Notes under the pieces: model-generated | What the model was told of the DNA's origin: nothing | The model's database searches: none | Seen by the model: only the letters and a program-made list of their open reading frames with translations | In this document: one piece after another, positions 13,854-26,152 of the stretch | Layout of the letters: every line of letters starts with the position of its first letter | Numbering within the stretch: position 1 is the first letter of the stretch | NCBI GenBank assembly: GCA_027574665.1 | Contig: CM050654.1 | Coordinates: forward strand, 13,076,142 to 13,140,141 | Reading direction: 5' to 3' | Source of the DNA: Rhynochetos jubatus | Taxonomy: Eukaryota > Chordata > Aves > Eurypygiformes > Rhynochetidae | Length of the DNA: 64,000 nt | Position numbers and translations under genes: made by a program

Positions 13854-14831
13854 CTGTGGACAATTCACCAGTGTGAATGTGAACTCACAGTCTCACCCCT
13901 CACTCCAACCTTCAGTGGCACTGAAAACTGGCAGTTAATTCTGTACTTATTTCTAGCAGCACCCCAAATCACTTTTCACCGACAGCTCCTCACGTTCACC
14001 ATTTTTTAAAATAGAAAATCCCCACTCATCTTTGAAGATAATCTTCATAAAAAACATTCTTCAACCTAATCTATGTGGCTACTCTAGGTTACAGAAATTA
14101 TTTTCTCTTGCAGAGCCTGAAAGTAAACGACATAACTCTCTACCATGATGTAAGCAGCCTAGAACTGCTACTAGTTGTGTGAGAGCTCATGTATCAAACC
14201 AATGGCCTCCAAACATGCACGATGGCAAGCTGCAAAATAAAGACTTAACTAAGTTAACTGAACATACAGAAATCCATTTTCTTCTTTGCTGGCTTTTTTT
14301 TAAAATCATGTTTTTCAAAGGATCCCTTATGCTCTTTATAGCTCCTGCCATGTTTTCTTATACCATCAAATCGTCATTCTGTTATTAGTACTTTCTCCCA
14401 TAGCTTGTAATTCGTAGTGAACATAAGGCTATCATATGAAAAATGGGATTAGACAAACCCCTAACATTAAGCAGCTAGATGAAACTGTCAATCCGAGTAC
14501 ACGCACTGAGGAAGCCACTGGCTAATTCTTTTTGCAGCATACATGCTCAGTGCAAACCATTACAACACTAAGTCCATGACAGTAAGAATTATTAAATTAC
14601 TGAAGCAGTACATTTTCAATTAAGAAAGAGCAACCAGCACAGAAACAGAACTATTAGAGAACATGCACAGAGGAGAGCGTAGAGCTTTTTTCTTCAGGTT
14701 AGCTCTCATTAAAGCCAAGCATTGTGTTTAACAGAGCAATGAACGAGCAAAAGCAGAGTGTGAAACTGCAGCCCAAAGCAGTGGCATTCTCCAGAAATGA
14801 GGACTAACTGCTCTATTGACACCAAACTTAC
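13854..14831 (-). other. Intron W14-W15 (978 bp)
   Basis: Bounded by gtaagt and gtccacag on the minus strand. A plus-strand T run and AT-rich tracts are present near 14300. I see no repeat or RNA gene. Confidence 0.85.
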
Positions 14832-14912
14832 AATGCAGCTTCTTTTTCCTTCATGTCACTTGCTCTTTCAAATTCTTCAGCATTTTCATGGGAGTTACCT
14901 AAAATGTTCTTT
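14832..14912 (-). CDS. ANKRD44: ANKRD44 exon W14, acidic inter-repeat insert, candidate cassette exon
   Basis: 81 bp, phase 2 at both ends. It encodes a charged, non-ankyrin segment (window residues 477-503 and part of 504): KNILGNSHENAEEFERASDM then KEKEAA. It matches the ANKRD44-specific insert I remember from mammals (NKTILGNAHDNSEELERARE, in part) and has no equivalent in ANKRD28. The acceptor is a tandem ctaagaag. The 3'-most AG (exon end 14912) keeps agreement with mammals, while the upstream AG (exon end 14915) would add one Arg. Donor gtaagt. The exon is probably helical and solvent exposed, looping out between two repeats. Confidence 0.93.
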
Positions 14913-17734
14913 CTTCTTAGCACAGAGGACAGAAAAATGCAACTTATTTTCAAAATATCACACCAGGGATTTTGACATAGTCTGCCACCCATCCCAAATC
15001 TCCTCTTCAAGGAGTTGACCTCTTCCACCCAACAATAAGAATTATGCAAGTTAATGACTGTACTGCATGGGTCAGCAGTGTTGCAAGCTGTGGAGACAAC
15101 TACAACATGGCATTTATTGCCCCACAAGTCAATGCCAGAAACACCCCCCCTCCCAGTATTCTGGTTTCTATCAGAAATAATTTGATCCTCACTTTCTAGA
15201 ATCCTTCAGTTTCTCCCATAGCGATGTCCTTTCCTTTGCAGAAAGAAACTCAGGATTAGCACATCTTGCTTCTTCTGACAGTAACCTGCTAGTTCTTCTC
15301 TAGCATTCAGGATTTAGAGAAACTTCAATCATGGGTACCAAATGCTCTATCTTGAACCTGCATTAGCTGGGATGCTGACTCGCCTCCATTTCTGTGAAAT
15401 ACCTTGGCAGCACTGTGTGGATCTCCCAGTCAGGTTCTTTGAAAAACCTACAGAGCTTAAGTGTAACTTCCTGTTCTGGCACACCTGGATCATTTTTGGC
15501 ACCTCTGCTTCCCAGCTCGATGGATGGCAGGCAGAAGACTAGGATTTGTGATCTTACAGTCACAGGCTTGTGATTATGATCACCAAGGCTTACGCAGGAT
15601 ATGTTTTCAAACTGTTATCAGCATGGATTAGTAGCTTGAAAGGTTTGTAGAATGACAGTTTGCTAATTTCAATCCCAACACGCAAACTCCAGACTGGATC
15701 CAGCGCGATGCAGAACAGAAAATTCTTCCTTTATTATGCAATTTCCCATTTGTAATATCAGGATTTGACATTTTTCCAGTGGGTGTTAGCAATAATGGGT
15801 TGTTCTACAAACCCAGTCTGTGTGATGCTCACTGACTCAGAGAAACCAATTACCAATAGAATAACTCCCCTGAATGTTAACACTGTGAGCTCACAGACCG
15901 TACGCGTGCTATGCTGACGTCCTACCTGCACCTGCTTTCAGTGAACTACGAATCAGTGAGATCCCAAAGGAAGTTTCCCTGAACAGAATACATCATGATC
16001 TGGAGAAACAGTACACGCTCAGAAACCGCAGTCAGCTCCTCAGTGAAAAGGCTGTTGTGGTTTCCACCGCAGGAAAGGGTATTTTCTGAAGACTGTAAGC
16101 AACAACAGTTACCAAAATAGCTGAAAGAGTAGGGCAACCTCGCTGCATCAAAGCTTCTGCTTGCTCGTTAGCTGCCCACATCCAAAGTTAAATAATTATG
16201 AATAATTTTTTGGACTGAGATTGCCTGACCTTGGGAGTTTTTTTGCCATTCAGCAGGAAAAAAAATACGCTGACCTATAAAGTCATGGTAGGTCAATAGC
16301 ACTTCATCTATGTAACAAGGCTTCTTCCAGAACATCTCAAACTGGAAAACTTAATGAGAAGACAGCATCCCCACATCAGAACCAATTGAGGTTTGGACTG
16401 CTAAGGCAAATAAAGGCCACATATTCCTGCCAATGTTCAGGATGAGACTCAAGTAAGCTTTCTTGGTTTAACTACTGATGGAAGTAGATACATCCTGAAG
16501 CTAACCAAGAGCTTGTTTAAATGCAGGAACTGCACCCACAAAGAGCCAAAAGCTGAAAAACACACACCAAACCACCATTCTCAACACATCAACTAACACC
16601 TCACCCTGGCAAGGCAGATTTAGAAACAGCCAGTGGTGAAAGCCTTCCTGCAAGCCTATTCTGACTGTAATGTCAAGCACAGACCATTGAAGATCCTGCT
16701 ACCTTCTTCCCAGCACTGTTCAGGTTTGAGGGTGACAGGGAAGACAATTTTTATATCAGTATTATCGCAGCAAATGATGAAGAAGGTACCAAGGCTCTGG
16801 TATGGCATCCAATCCTCTACCATAAAGCTAAGCCAAACTTTTCCTGCAGTGGCTTTAAGCTGGTATTCTGCTGGGAATGAGCCAGCCACATTTTTACCAG
16901 ACCTCACTATACAAGAAACCAAAAAAATAGTTATTTAGCATCCAGAGGAATGAAACAGAGAAACATGGGATGACCTAAAATAAATACAGGTTGCTTACAG
17001 TTTAAGAGAGAATTAAAAGCATGATTGAGCCTGTTTTATACAGTATGTTATGAGGAAGAGATTGCCAAAATATGCAACTATCTGGGAATTAGAAACTGCA
17101 GTCACTAACCACAGGACTTGTAAGTTTTGCAGCTGTTTTCCCCCTTTCTCACAAGAACAGTACTGCGTTCTGCCAAAGAATATTCCCCAGGCCTCTCTCT
17201 TCCTAAAGTCTCTAAAAAGCAACCTGTTTGGACAGGGTGAGCGTTTTTATTAGCTCTGACAGTGGAGAAAGACTGATGGGTAGATCTAGCCCATCTTTTG
17301 CAGAAATTCTGTCAGAACAGCCAGATGTCTGTCACTGCAGCGCATCTGAGAAAACCTCTCCTTCTGCTGTCTCTGGCTCCATCTCTTCTGATGGACTCGC
17401 AAAGCAGATGCAGAAAATTCCCTGACCTTACTTGTGAGGAAACCACACAGAGGAAAACAGAAGACAAAATGTTGGGACAATAGTTCAGTAAGACAGGGTG
17501 GCTGCGAAACTGCGTGTTCCATCAAAGGTAGACTGTAGAGCTGAAATGCCACGTCATCTGGGGATTTGGCTTATAGTCAGAGAAACTCAGTGTGGAGTTA
17601 TGCAGACATCGGAGAGGAATTCCTTTGTTTGCGGGATCATTTCTTGGCTCACGTGACACAGCATCACGAAGGGAAGAGAATGGCATTAATTTAGCAAAAC
17701 ACTTGAAACAAGTAATACAAAGCAGCTTTCTTAC
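14913..17734 (-). other. Intron W13-W14 (2.8 kb)
   Basis: Bounded by gtaaga and ctaagaag on the minus strand. Short reading frames on both strands (for example 16633-16938) have no recognisable family. Nothing else is supported. Confidence 0.85.
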
Positions 17735-17875
17735 TTTCGGTCTATGTCAGAAGCAGCAGCGTAGTGCAAAGGGGTGCGTCCCCAGTCATCTGTTTCATTA
17801 ATATTGGCTCCTGTTGTCACCAGTGTCTCAATACAGTGGAAATGACAATTTGCAGCTGCATAGTGCAAAGGTGTC
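17735..17875 (-). CDS. ANKRD44: ANKRD44 exon W13, ankyrin repeats 13-14
   Basis: 141 bp, phase 2 at both ends. It reads [40 protein letters not shown] and ASDIDR plus two bases of Lys (window residues 431-476 and part of 477). It carries two ankyrin cores, [13 protein letters not shown] and [12 protein letters not shown]. Acceptor tgttccag, donor gtaaga. In the paralogue ANKRD28 the matching segment runs straight on into KCLEYLL; here the next exon W14 intervenes. Confidence 0.97.
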
Positions 17876-18612
17876 CTGGAACATAAGTGATGATTTGTTA
17901 GCCCACATTCCAATACGCACCACTGAGGACAACAAGTAGTCTTAGTGGCTGCATTCCTACAGACTTCCAGCAGTCAGTATCAGCGCCTTATATCCCTGTG
18001 ATGAAATGCAACGTTATGGAAGTTTAACAAAATACTGTGTTAATTGGAAGTTTTGGTGCTCCTACAAAGCCTAATAGCAGAGAGATCATCAGTCTGTGTC
18101 TTGCCAACAACCTATTCCCAGTGACAGCCTCTGCTGTTGCTCTGCACACATGACACTTTGTTCCCGCTGGGAGGCACAGTGTCCCTCGCAGCATCTTACC
18201 TAGCTGGCATAGCAACACTCATAGCAACGCTTATAAGGGAAAAAAACCACCCTGTAGGAAGCACGTCAAATAGCAGCAATCCTCCCGTCGTAACCCAGGT
18301 GTTGTCTTGGGCACGCAAGCACAAGAATTTAGGCAATAATAGAAGCAATAAGGAAAAAAATAAACCTGTGATATTTTTAAAACAGAAAACTCAAGAGGGT
18401 GGGATGGCTTTTATGTATTTAATGAAGTCTGCACCTGTCTGTCTGGCATACAACTGCAGCAGCAAGAGTTCTGCAGGGAAGGCTGAACTCCTACTTTATT
18501 TTACTGTCATTTTTCATAGAATATACGATTTCCAGACGGAGGTGATCTTCCAACTTGCCTGCCAGACTCTCGCTTTTTTTTTTTTTTCAAATGAGCTTCA
18601 TAATTTACTTAC
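17876..18612 (-). other. Intron W12-W13 (737 bp)
   Basis: Holds a plus-strand T run of about 14 near 18574. It also holds most of a long plus-strand open frame (18137-18637) that I reject as a gene because it overlaps W12 antisense and resembles nothing. Confidence 0.85.
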
Positions 18613-18681
18613 CTCCCACATTTGTCCTTCTTATTAAAGTCTGCTCCACTGCTTTGCAAGAGTTTTATACATTCAACATTA
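18613..18681 (-). CDS. ANKRD44: ANKRD44 exon W12, ankyrin repeats 12-13
   Basis: 69 bp, phase 2 at both ends, so length-neutral. It reads NVECIKLLQSSGADFNKKDK then CG plus two bases of Arg (window residues 408-429 and part of 430). Acceptor ctctttccag, donor gtaagt. The QSSGADF wording is ANKRD44-type (ANKRD28 has LNTGADF). Skipping would remove 23 residues and leave the frame intact, but it would also delete most of one ankyrin helix pair. Confidence 0.95.
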
Positions 18682-20988
18682 CTGGAAAGAGAAGAAAACA
18701 AAAGATGAACAAAACAGAAGTTTGCATGTATGTTGCCCCCTGCCTCCAAAAAGGAAAAAGTTATTTTATTTTTGTAGTATTTGCCATGCAAAAATAGGGT
18801 ACAGCCAACTACAACGTGAAATCCAATCCACCAGAAAATGAAGCTTTAAAAATTATTTCCTTTTTTTCCTAGAAAAATTCAAACTCCTCATCTTCAGAAA
18901 AAAAAAAAATCATTTTCCAAAGACAGCACAGTAGATGTGACCTGAATTCAGTGCGTTTGGAGATTTTCAATGGGAGCTGTACTCTAATGCTTCCCACACC
19001 GAACTGGTATTTTGTAAGAGTACTTTAAAAGAACGCTGTTGCTAGCTTATCAAATGCCAGTCTAATAACGAAGAGGCGACATTTAACGAAATCCACCCCC
19101 GTTCAGCAAAGCGTTCGACAGTAAGCACTTCGCTCAAATCCTGTTTACTTGGTGAGATTTAATCACAGGAGTTACTTCTAGGTTTTTTCTCATATGATTC
19201 GTTGACTATTGTTAGATTTAAGCACATCTCTGAGTGCTTTGTTGAATAAAGGGCACAACTATTTAAAGTGATTGTCATATCAATATTGCATTTATCCAAG
19301 TGGATGAGTTGGACTCCGTTGCTGTGTATCTGCTGAAAGAATTCAAATGTATGACTCCAGGCCAGCAAATGACATAAAGAAGCGCAGCATTTGCCAAGAC
19401 TCCTTGTCATTCAAAGGGGCAATAAATCATTTGTGTTCACAATCGCACGAGCAGGCCTTTGAAGTATGTTCTTTTCCTACTACCCATGCAACTCCCATTA
19501 ATGTAATGGGAGTAACAGGCATGTGTCAGGAAAAAAACGAATGCCTTTTGTATAGCTCCAGCTCCAGGAAGAATAAAAGCCAGGATGCAATATGTTGGCG
19601 TATGTTCATCCCTACTCTAAACTGCCATTGCATAAAATAGCTACAGAACACTCACCACAACATACTAAAAATAAAATCACTCGTTCGTGATGACAATAGT
19701 AGTAAACAACTGGAAAAATACAGTTTATTTTCATGAGCCACTTTTGCTCCTTATGAAGGCTCTCCTCCTCTTCAGGACTTCCAGGTGGTTTTTATTACTC
19801 TTTCAGGGTGCAGCCTTATCGAAGAGGTAGCATCTGAACTATGCTATAATGATCTCCATGCAAGCAACAGTCAAACCTCCTCTATTAACGTGAGGTAAGT
19901 ACAAAACCAGTATTTGGATCCATTTTATTAGTTTTTTTGTAATAACAAAAACCCTGTGATATACATTTTGGTCCACTGAGAAGAAAAAACAACTCCCAGA
20001 AAGACTGCCAAGCATTTTCTGTGGATGACCACCTCTGCTTGCTGTAACCACAGAGGATCCAAGCTGGGTTCTAGCCCAGGCTCCATTTCAGCTGTTTTCT
20101 GCACCATGAAGTACTCCACCGAAGAGTCAAAACTCGCTGCTTTGCCAAATGCTGTGCCCTTTTGCTAGGTTAACTTCAAAGCTCTCCACTGACATTTCTT
20201 TGGAAATACTTAAACTAACTGAATGCTACATTTACAACTTCAATTGATGTACTGCAGTTTTTGTTTGTTTCCTTTCCTGGCCTCTCAGCACTTATCAGGA
20301 TTGCATCCCCCCAAGAGAACAAGAGTCTTTTGACTTTCTGATTTGGGGGCTGGCTGTTTGTTTTGAGGTTGTTTAGTTTTTGCTGCTTTGGTTTGTTAGT
20401 TTTTCTTTTAGAAACTTCTAAACTTGCACCTGAAAAATGGTGAGAGACAAGCTGCATTTGGACCCCAAGGCTGCAATCTGATGGGGCACCGTTGCGCAGT
20501 TGCGTTTTCAGACAAGGACTCAGTCCAAAGGTGGAGGCCAGAAATAACTTCTCTGCTAGCAGCATCCCAGGAGCTACAGCTCCTCCTCCTCACACCCTCT
20601 GCCCTGGGAACTGATGATTTCCTGCCAACTGCTGGCCCTCAGCGACGGTGGTGACCAACACACAGCGTGGGGTGAGTACGCAGCACCCCCACCCAAAGCT
20701 GAAGCAGTCTTCGCAGGGTGTGAACCCACGCCTGAACCCCATGCTTCCATCACAACCCAGCCATCTGCGGTAGAGGGGATCAGACTGTCTCCTTTACTTT
20801 GTAAGCAACCCCTACACGAGGGCAGTGGCAAAAGAGAGCCTCAAGTGACCCAAATGTGACATGAGACTGCTTTGCTTCCCTTGCACCGCAATGAATTCCT
20901 CTGTGGATGGCACAGACAAGTTGGCTGGTACCAAATTTGCAACGGAGCCACAAAGGAACTTACAACAGCTACAGTCACAGCTACTCAC
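18682..20988 (-). other. Intron W11-W12 (2.3 kb)
   Basis: Contains a short perfect hairpin at 19491-19513 (listed separately) and a T/G-rich low-complexity tract near 20340-20410. No coding signal was found between W12 and W11. Confidence 0.85.
19491..19513. repeat. 10-bp perfect inverted repeat, possible relic of an old amniote repeat
   Basis: Arms actcccatta and taatgggagt flank a 3-base loop, and a shorter catgc/gcatg pairing lies further out. From memory, the pattern AACTCCCATT...AATGGGAGTT is a hallmark of an old palindromic interspersed repeat common in reptile and bird genomes. The copy is too short to assign to a family. Confidence 0.35.
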
Positions 20989-21052
20989 CCTCCTGCAGCG
21001 GCAGCGTGGAGGCACGTTCTTCCAAAACTATCAGGGGTGTCTATGTCAAAGC
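20989..21052 (-). CDS. ANKRD44: ANKRD44 exon W11, ankyrin repeat 12
   Basis: 64 bp, entered in phase 1 and left in phase 2. It reads [20 protein letters not shown] plus part of the next Gly (window residues 386-406 and part of 407). Acceptor gtctgcag, donor gtgagt. It is one of the smallest exons here and was recovered by protein continuity. It has two differences from the remembered human protein (FEID to FDID, PDKF to PDSF). Confidence 0.93.
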
Positions 21053-22438
21053 CTGCAGACAGCACGTGCTCATTACTAAACAAGGACACTATGCTATACT
21101 TTTGTCCTAGTTAAACCACAAGAAACATTGCAGAGACAGAAAAATCAGTTAGTTGGAAAAAAAACAGAATGCAAGCAACTACAGTCAGAAAGAGGTTGTC
21201 ACGGGAACGGCGAGCGGCTGCTCCAGTTTGGCATCTCTATAAAAAGAGCTGCAAAGTCGATGAGTGCCTATTTCCGCATCCAGCTCTGCGCCACATCCCT
21301 AGTTAAAACCATGTGACAGGCATTTATGAGGCAGATACTGATCAAGAGAACTGCGACAGCGGGACACAAAGACAGAAACACGAAGAAATGAGGAAAAACC
21401 ACAGAGTCAACCTGAACACCAAATGGGGCCATTTTTATTGCGTGTGGTTTTCAGGTTGGAAAGAGGCTTCCAGGAGCACAGAGGGATATTCATCAAGATG
21501 CACAAAGCCAAAGATACAAGCCTGGCACTATTATTAACTCTGGTCACTCAGAGCTTTTCTCTTCCTTCCTGATCAAGTGGTGAAGGGCAGAGTGCACCAA
21601 GGTTTAATGTAATGGTTTAATGTAGGTTTAACATAATTGCCATTTTTCATGCCTTTTTTTATATCCTACAGGACTCAAGTTTAGGGGAAAAAGTAGTTGT
21701 AGGAGATTTTACATGTTAAGTAATGAAGCAATTTTCTAGAAAAAGCATATGATCTGCCTTGTGACTTTTTATCTCATGGAAACTCCTGCCTGGAAAAAAA
21801 GAAGTTGGGATTTGGCACCTGATTACTATCTCTTCTGAAAGGGCTGCGTCAGCCAACTGCTGCTTCTTCTGCTTTGGGCTCTGGTGAGGATCCTGAGACT
21901 GCTCTCTCAACACTACAGCCTCATTCATTTCCCCTCTCGTGCCTGCAGAGCTTTGGCCAGCCTAACTCCTTCACTCTGTCTGGATTCAGAAACGCACTTC
22001 AGTGCGTTTGTATCTAAATGATGTATCTAAAATACATCATCATCAGTGAGATGTAAATACCTCTGCCAGCGCAGGCCCCAAGGAGACAATTGCCTGAATT
22101 ACTCCGTTGAGGGAAAAAACCCACCCAAAACAAAACAGTATCTCACATTCCTAGAGTTTGGAGAAGAGTCCTAAATTTCCTCCCTCCTCCTGATGGATGA
22201 ATATAAACCCTCTGAACCTGACAGGAGAAGAGAGCTTTGGACTTGAACAATACAGGATATGAGGCTGTACCAGCGTGCCGTTAGGAAAGCCTCGCATGCT
22301 CCCGTCAGCGCATGGCACAGCCGCACACAGCACAGGAAGCCTTTCACATGAACAGTTCACAACAATGAGTGTGGAGAGGCAGCAAGCAGCAGAGACACAC
22401 ACGACTTGAGCTCCACAGACCCTGCGGGATTTACTCAC
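21053..22438 (-). other. Intron W10-W11 (1.4 kb)
   Basis: Contains an imperfect triplet of ggtttaatgta-like units at about 21600-21635 and a 9-bp hairpin at 22018-22040 (arms atgatgtat/atacatcat), both of which could be chance. Nothing else was recognised. Confidence 0.8.
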
Positions 22439-22521
22439 CCGATGACAACAATTTCCTGCAGCAGTCTGAGTGAGCATTCAGCGCTGCCAAGTGTAAAGGG
22501 AACATGTTGTGGATCCCACAC
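22439..22521 (-). CDS. ANKRD44: ANKRD44 exon W10, ankyrin repeat 11
   Basis: 83 bp, entered in phase 2 and left in phase 1. It completes Arg358 and reads [20 protein letters not shown] then CRKLLSS plus one base of Gly. [19 protein letters not shown] is the family's eleventh-repeat signature, and NAHS is the ANKRD44 form (ANKRD28 has SGFS). Acceptor cctttcag, donor gtgagt. No long reading frame makes this exon obvious; I found it by following the protein across the gap between W9 and W12. Confidence 0.94.
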
Positions 22522-25500
22522 CTGAAAGGCACAACAGCCTCATTACACAGAGTCATGTGAAAATGCAGGTTGCTTACAGACACAGCACATCAAAAGCTCT
22601 TCCACAAAGGCAGTGGGTTTTATACCTTTTGAGGAATAATCTTCCTGCCATGTTATTTTTATCTGTATTTCCTTACCAGCCTTCTCAGGAGTTAAAAGTA
22701 TTCTGATACAGCAAAATCTTGGCATTTCACTTTGAACAGAATGTGGCAGGAAGGTTTCTTAAAATTCAAGGCAAAAGCCAAGGTAAAGGAGGAAGCAAGA
22801 GAGCAGATACTGCTTGGAGTCAATGTCCCGCTGTGGGATGCACACATTTCTGCATCAGTTACACATCCTGCATCTGCTTTTCTGCAGTAAAAGCCTGACA
22901 TCTTCTCAATATTATTACTGAAACCCATTTTTCCTGCAGTTAACATCCTTTAGATAACTCTCGTGGGTTTTCAAAGCCTCCCCTTCTTCCTTCTCTCTCT
23001 CCCCTGGTGCTAGGGTAGCTGGAAACTTCTTCACACTTTCCTTTAGGCTGCTGTGACACAGTTTTCCTCCCACATCTTAAGAACTAAACACCTAATTTTC
23101 CTATTTGCTCCAGCTACTTTCCTCACGCTCCCTTTAACACATGACTCTCTTTTCAATTACACTATAAACTCCACAGAGCAGACATGCTGGGTTAAAAAAA
23201 AGGCAGGCACTTACCATTAGGCTAAATCTCTATCAGGCAACCGCATAGTTTTTAAACAAGCTGAGCACTCAGCAGCTTTTATTAATATCAGCAAATCATC
23301 CCAGTTCATCCCTAAGCTTGCCACTGTTTACTGTCTTAGAAGACTTTTGGGTTTGGACATCTTGGCTTCTGTCATTTAGCACAGTTTTGTGAAAAGCATC
23401 TTGTTACTGTACAAATATTATCCTACCGGCAGCCCTCCAAGTGCACATCAGCATGGAGCCTCTGAAACCAACTATCTCACCAAGATCATCATCTACTGCC
23501 TGCTTCAGCAGACACAGATTTGAAAAATGACAAACCCTTGGACAAGAGCGGATGGATTCCTCTCTGCCCTTCATTTCTGCAAGTCCAGTGGCGGATGGAG
23601 AGTATGATCGCCTCCTGGAAGAGGATCTCAGATACGAACCCAAAGACGGAGAAACTTGGTTTTTTGCAAGCCTCACCATAAATCACAATTACTTATCAAG
23701 CTTTAGACAAAAATGAATTTGGATGTTTATAAAGATATCTTGTTCTCCCCAACATTTTATAAATACATGTATTTAACTCTTTTTGGTTTGTTTTTAAAAA
23801 ACTTAATTCTTTCTAGAATCCACAGGCTCACCCTTCCTCTGTCCTCACATTAAATGTGTCCTCCTTGCTGCTTCACTGCACTAGAGTGACTCGTGGTGCT
23901 GTACACATTTTAATTTTGCTAGTGTCAGCACCTACATCTTAGAGAAAACCTATGAAAAGACGACCTGACAGCCTGTTCTTCAAGGAAACGGCACAAGTTT
24001 CACCAGGCTCCTGCATCTGTATAAACAGGTTGCATTTTTTAACCGTGGATTCATTTATTTAAGCTAACACTGGACATTCTGTATTGCTATGCTTCTTCCT
24101 ACACCCACTTCCCTCCAACTCCTCCTCTGCCTAGTTATCTGAAGCAACATTTTTATTCTTTTAGATCAAGGTTTCAACCCAGCATGTTTTGGCTACTTTC
24201 CATCGAAATACACTATGTGCACATCTGCTACCTAGTATCACACTTCTGTTGCACTGTTCACACCGGTTCCTCCCACCACTTACAGACTTTCCCCTTTACA
24301 TGCAGTTGCCCCAAAGACTGACCGAGCTGTCTGCAGTTGTTGCTAACAGTGCTACAGAATTGTCTTTTCAAAGCCAGTTCGGGGAGCTCAGCCAGAGTTA
24401 TTTACATACAGCACATACACAAGCCCATTCCTGGTGTATCAATGCTCTGTGTTTAGCCCAGACAGTAGCATCGTTTGGATCTGCCTAGTATCTCTGAGCC
24501 AACTTCTTATTTCATTTATTTCTGCTGCTGGAAAAAGTATTTCATTTGATCAATGATCCAGTCACCCAAGTGTGAAATAGAAATTTCTAACTGGATAACC
24601 GTGATTCCAAGAGTGGGCTATCCCACTGCATCTCATTTTCCCTTTACACCTCAAGAAGAGAGACAGACTGAGACTTACTGCACTGGAGAAAGAGCTAGAA
24701 AAATACACATCTATTTAGATACGAAGATCGTCATGCTGGCAAGGTGAATAAAATCCAGTGATGTTAGCTGAAGCCTGTGGAATTTCATTATCCATACCAA
24801 CTGAAGATCTGTTCCACCCTCCAAGTCTGCACAGTAACAGTCATATTTGATAAAGGAATATGGGCAAATGTGCCACTTTCTTAAACATCGTCACGCAAAC
24901 AAACAAAATTTGGAGAGCTGCAAATACCTTCAAAATTAAAACCAGCCCATTCGCATCTGAAAGCAGGATTTCCTATCCAGGCAAGTCAAGAGAAATCACT
25001 GATTTCCACAGTAGGTTCTAGACAAAAGACTCTTAAATTCTATTTTGGAGACATGTGGAGGTAAATGCTGAAAACTTAACTTCAAAAAATCAAATGCTGC
25101 TATTAAACTCCTGGGACAGGTATCTCTCATGGCATTGCATTACTTGGTCTTACACCCCTTTGTTTACCTTCAGGTTTGCTAGCTTCTTTTGACAGACCAC
25201 AGCGACCTGAACATAACTAACCAATACTCAACACTGTCAAAAATCAAACACCTGCCACTGTTTGAGTTGACAATACTTATCATATTGTGGGTCCAATTTT
25301 GACACACGTGCAAGAGAAAACAAACAAACAATTGATTTGAAGCAGAAAGCACTAAAAACATTTAGAAATGTGTCTAATTTCAACTCCTTGTTCTTCAGTT
25401 CAAAAAAGACTCCCAAACTCACAAATTGGATAAAAGCAGTCCTATTATTTTAGCCACCTGAATATCAGAAGCCAAGCAAGATCAAGACAGGCTCAAGTTA

Positions 25501-26037
25501 TACTGAGATCAGAAACACTCAGGAAAATCTGCTTTGCAACACCGCATTTCTACTGGTTATCCTACGCCATACCAAAAGATGCAAGACAAAAGAATGTATG
25601 GCAGGCCACTAAACAGGCTAATTTAGACAGCAGGGAATATGCACACCATTCCCCTGGAAGGCATCTGGATGTTTTTCAAATACATTTCCTATACAAACTC
25701 ATTTGGATACAGACTTTCTGGAGTAACTGTGATCAAGATGCACTTTACATACACACGTACCTCATGTACGTTATACACCACTGTGCCACATCAACACTTT
25801 AGGAGAAAGAAGCAGGATTTGTACTACTTGTGACAGTATAACTGGGCACAATAGGAACTCAGCACGGCTTCCTGCCCCTCCACACTTCCCCAGTGTTCAT
25901 ATTTCAGCCCCATGTCACCCACTGAAGCACAGTACAATTATGCTCATCCATTTTAACCTTCACGCTTCAGAATCCATGTTTCCAGGCATCGAACATAACC
26001 CCTGATCATTAGAAACAGCTCCACTCCAGCTACCTAC
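22522..26037 (-). other. Intron W9-W10 (3.5 kb)
   Basis: Bounded by gtaggt and cctttcag on the minus strand. I see no repeat, RNA gene or alternative exon that I can support; open frames at 24189-24488 and elsewhere are unsupported. Confidence 0.8.
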
Positions 26038-26152
26038 CTGGCAGTATCAGCTCCGCTGGTAATGAGGGTGTTAATCAAAAGCTCATGTCCGTATCTTGCA
26101 GCCACGTGCAGAGGGGTGTTACCATCCTTATCAACACAGTCGATTTCCCCTC
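26038..26152 (-). CDS. ANKRD44: ANKRD44 exon W9, ankyrin repeats 10-11
   Basis: 115 bp, entered in phase 1 and left in phase 2. It reads [38 protein letters not shown] and the first two bases of Arg (window residues 320-357 and part of 358). [17 protein letters not shown] is a canonical ankyrin core. Acceptor ttttgcag, donor gtaggt. The split codon becomes Arg where I remember Lys in mammals. Confidence 0.96.

Noticed and set aside
18137-18637. Longest open frame in the window (166 codons, plus strand)
   Set aside because: It overlaps exon W12 in antisense, has low-complexity Lys and Phe runs, matches no family I know and has no splice or codon evidence.
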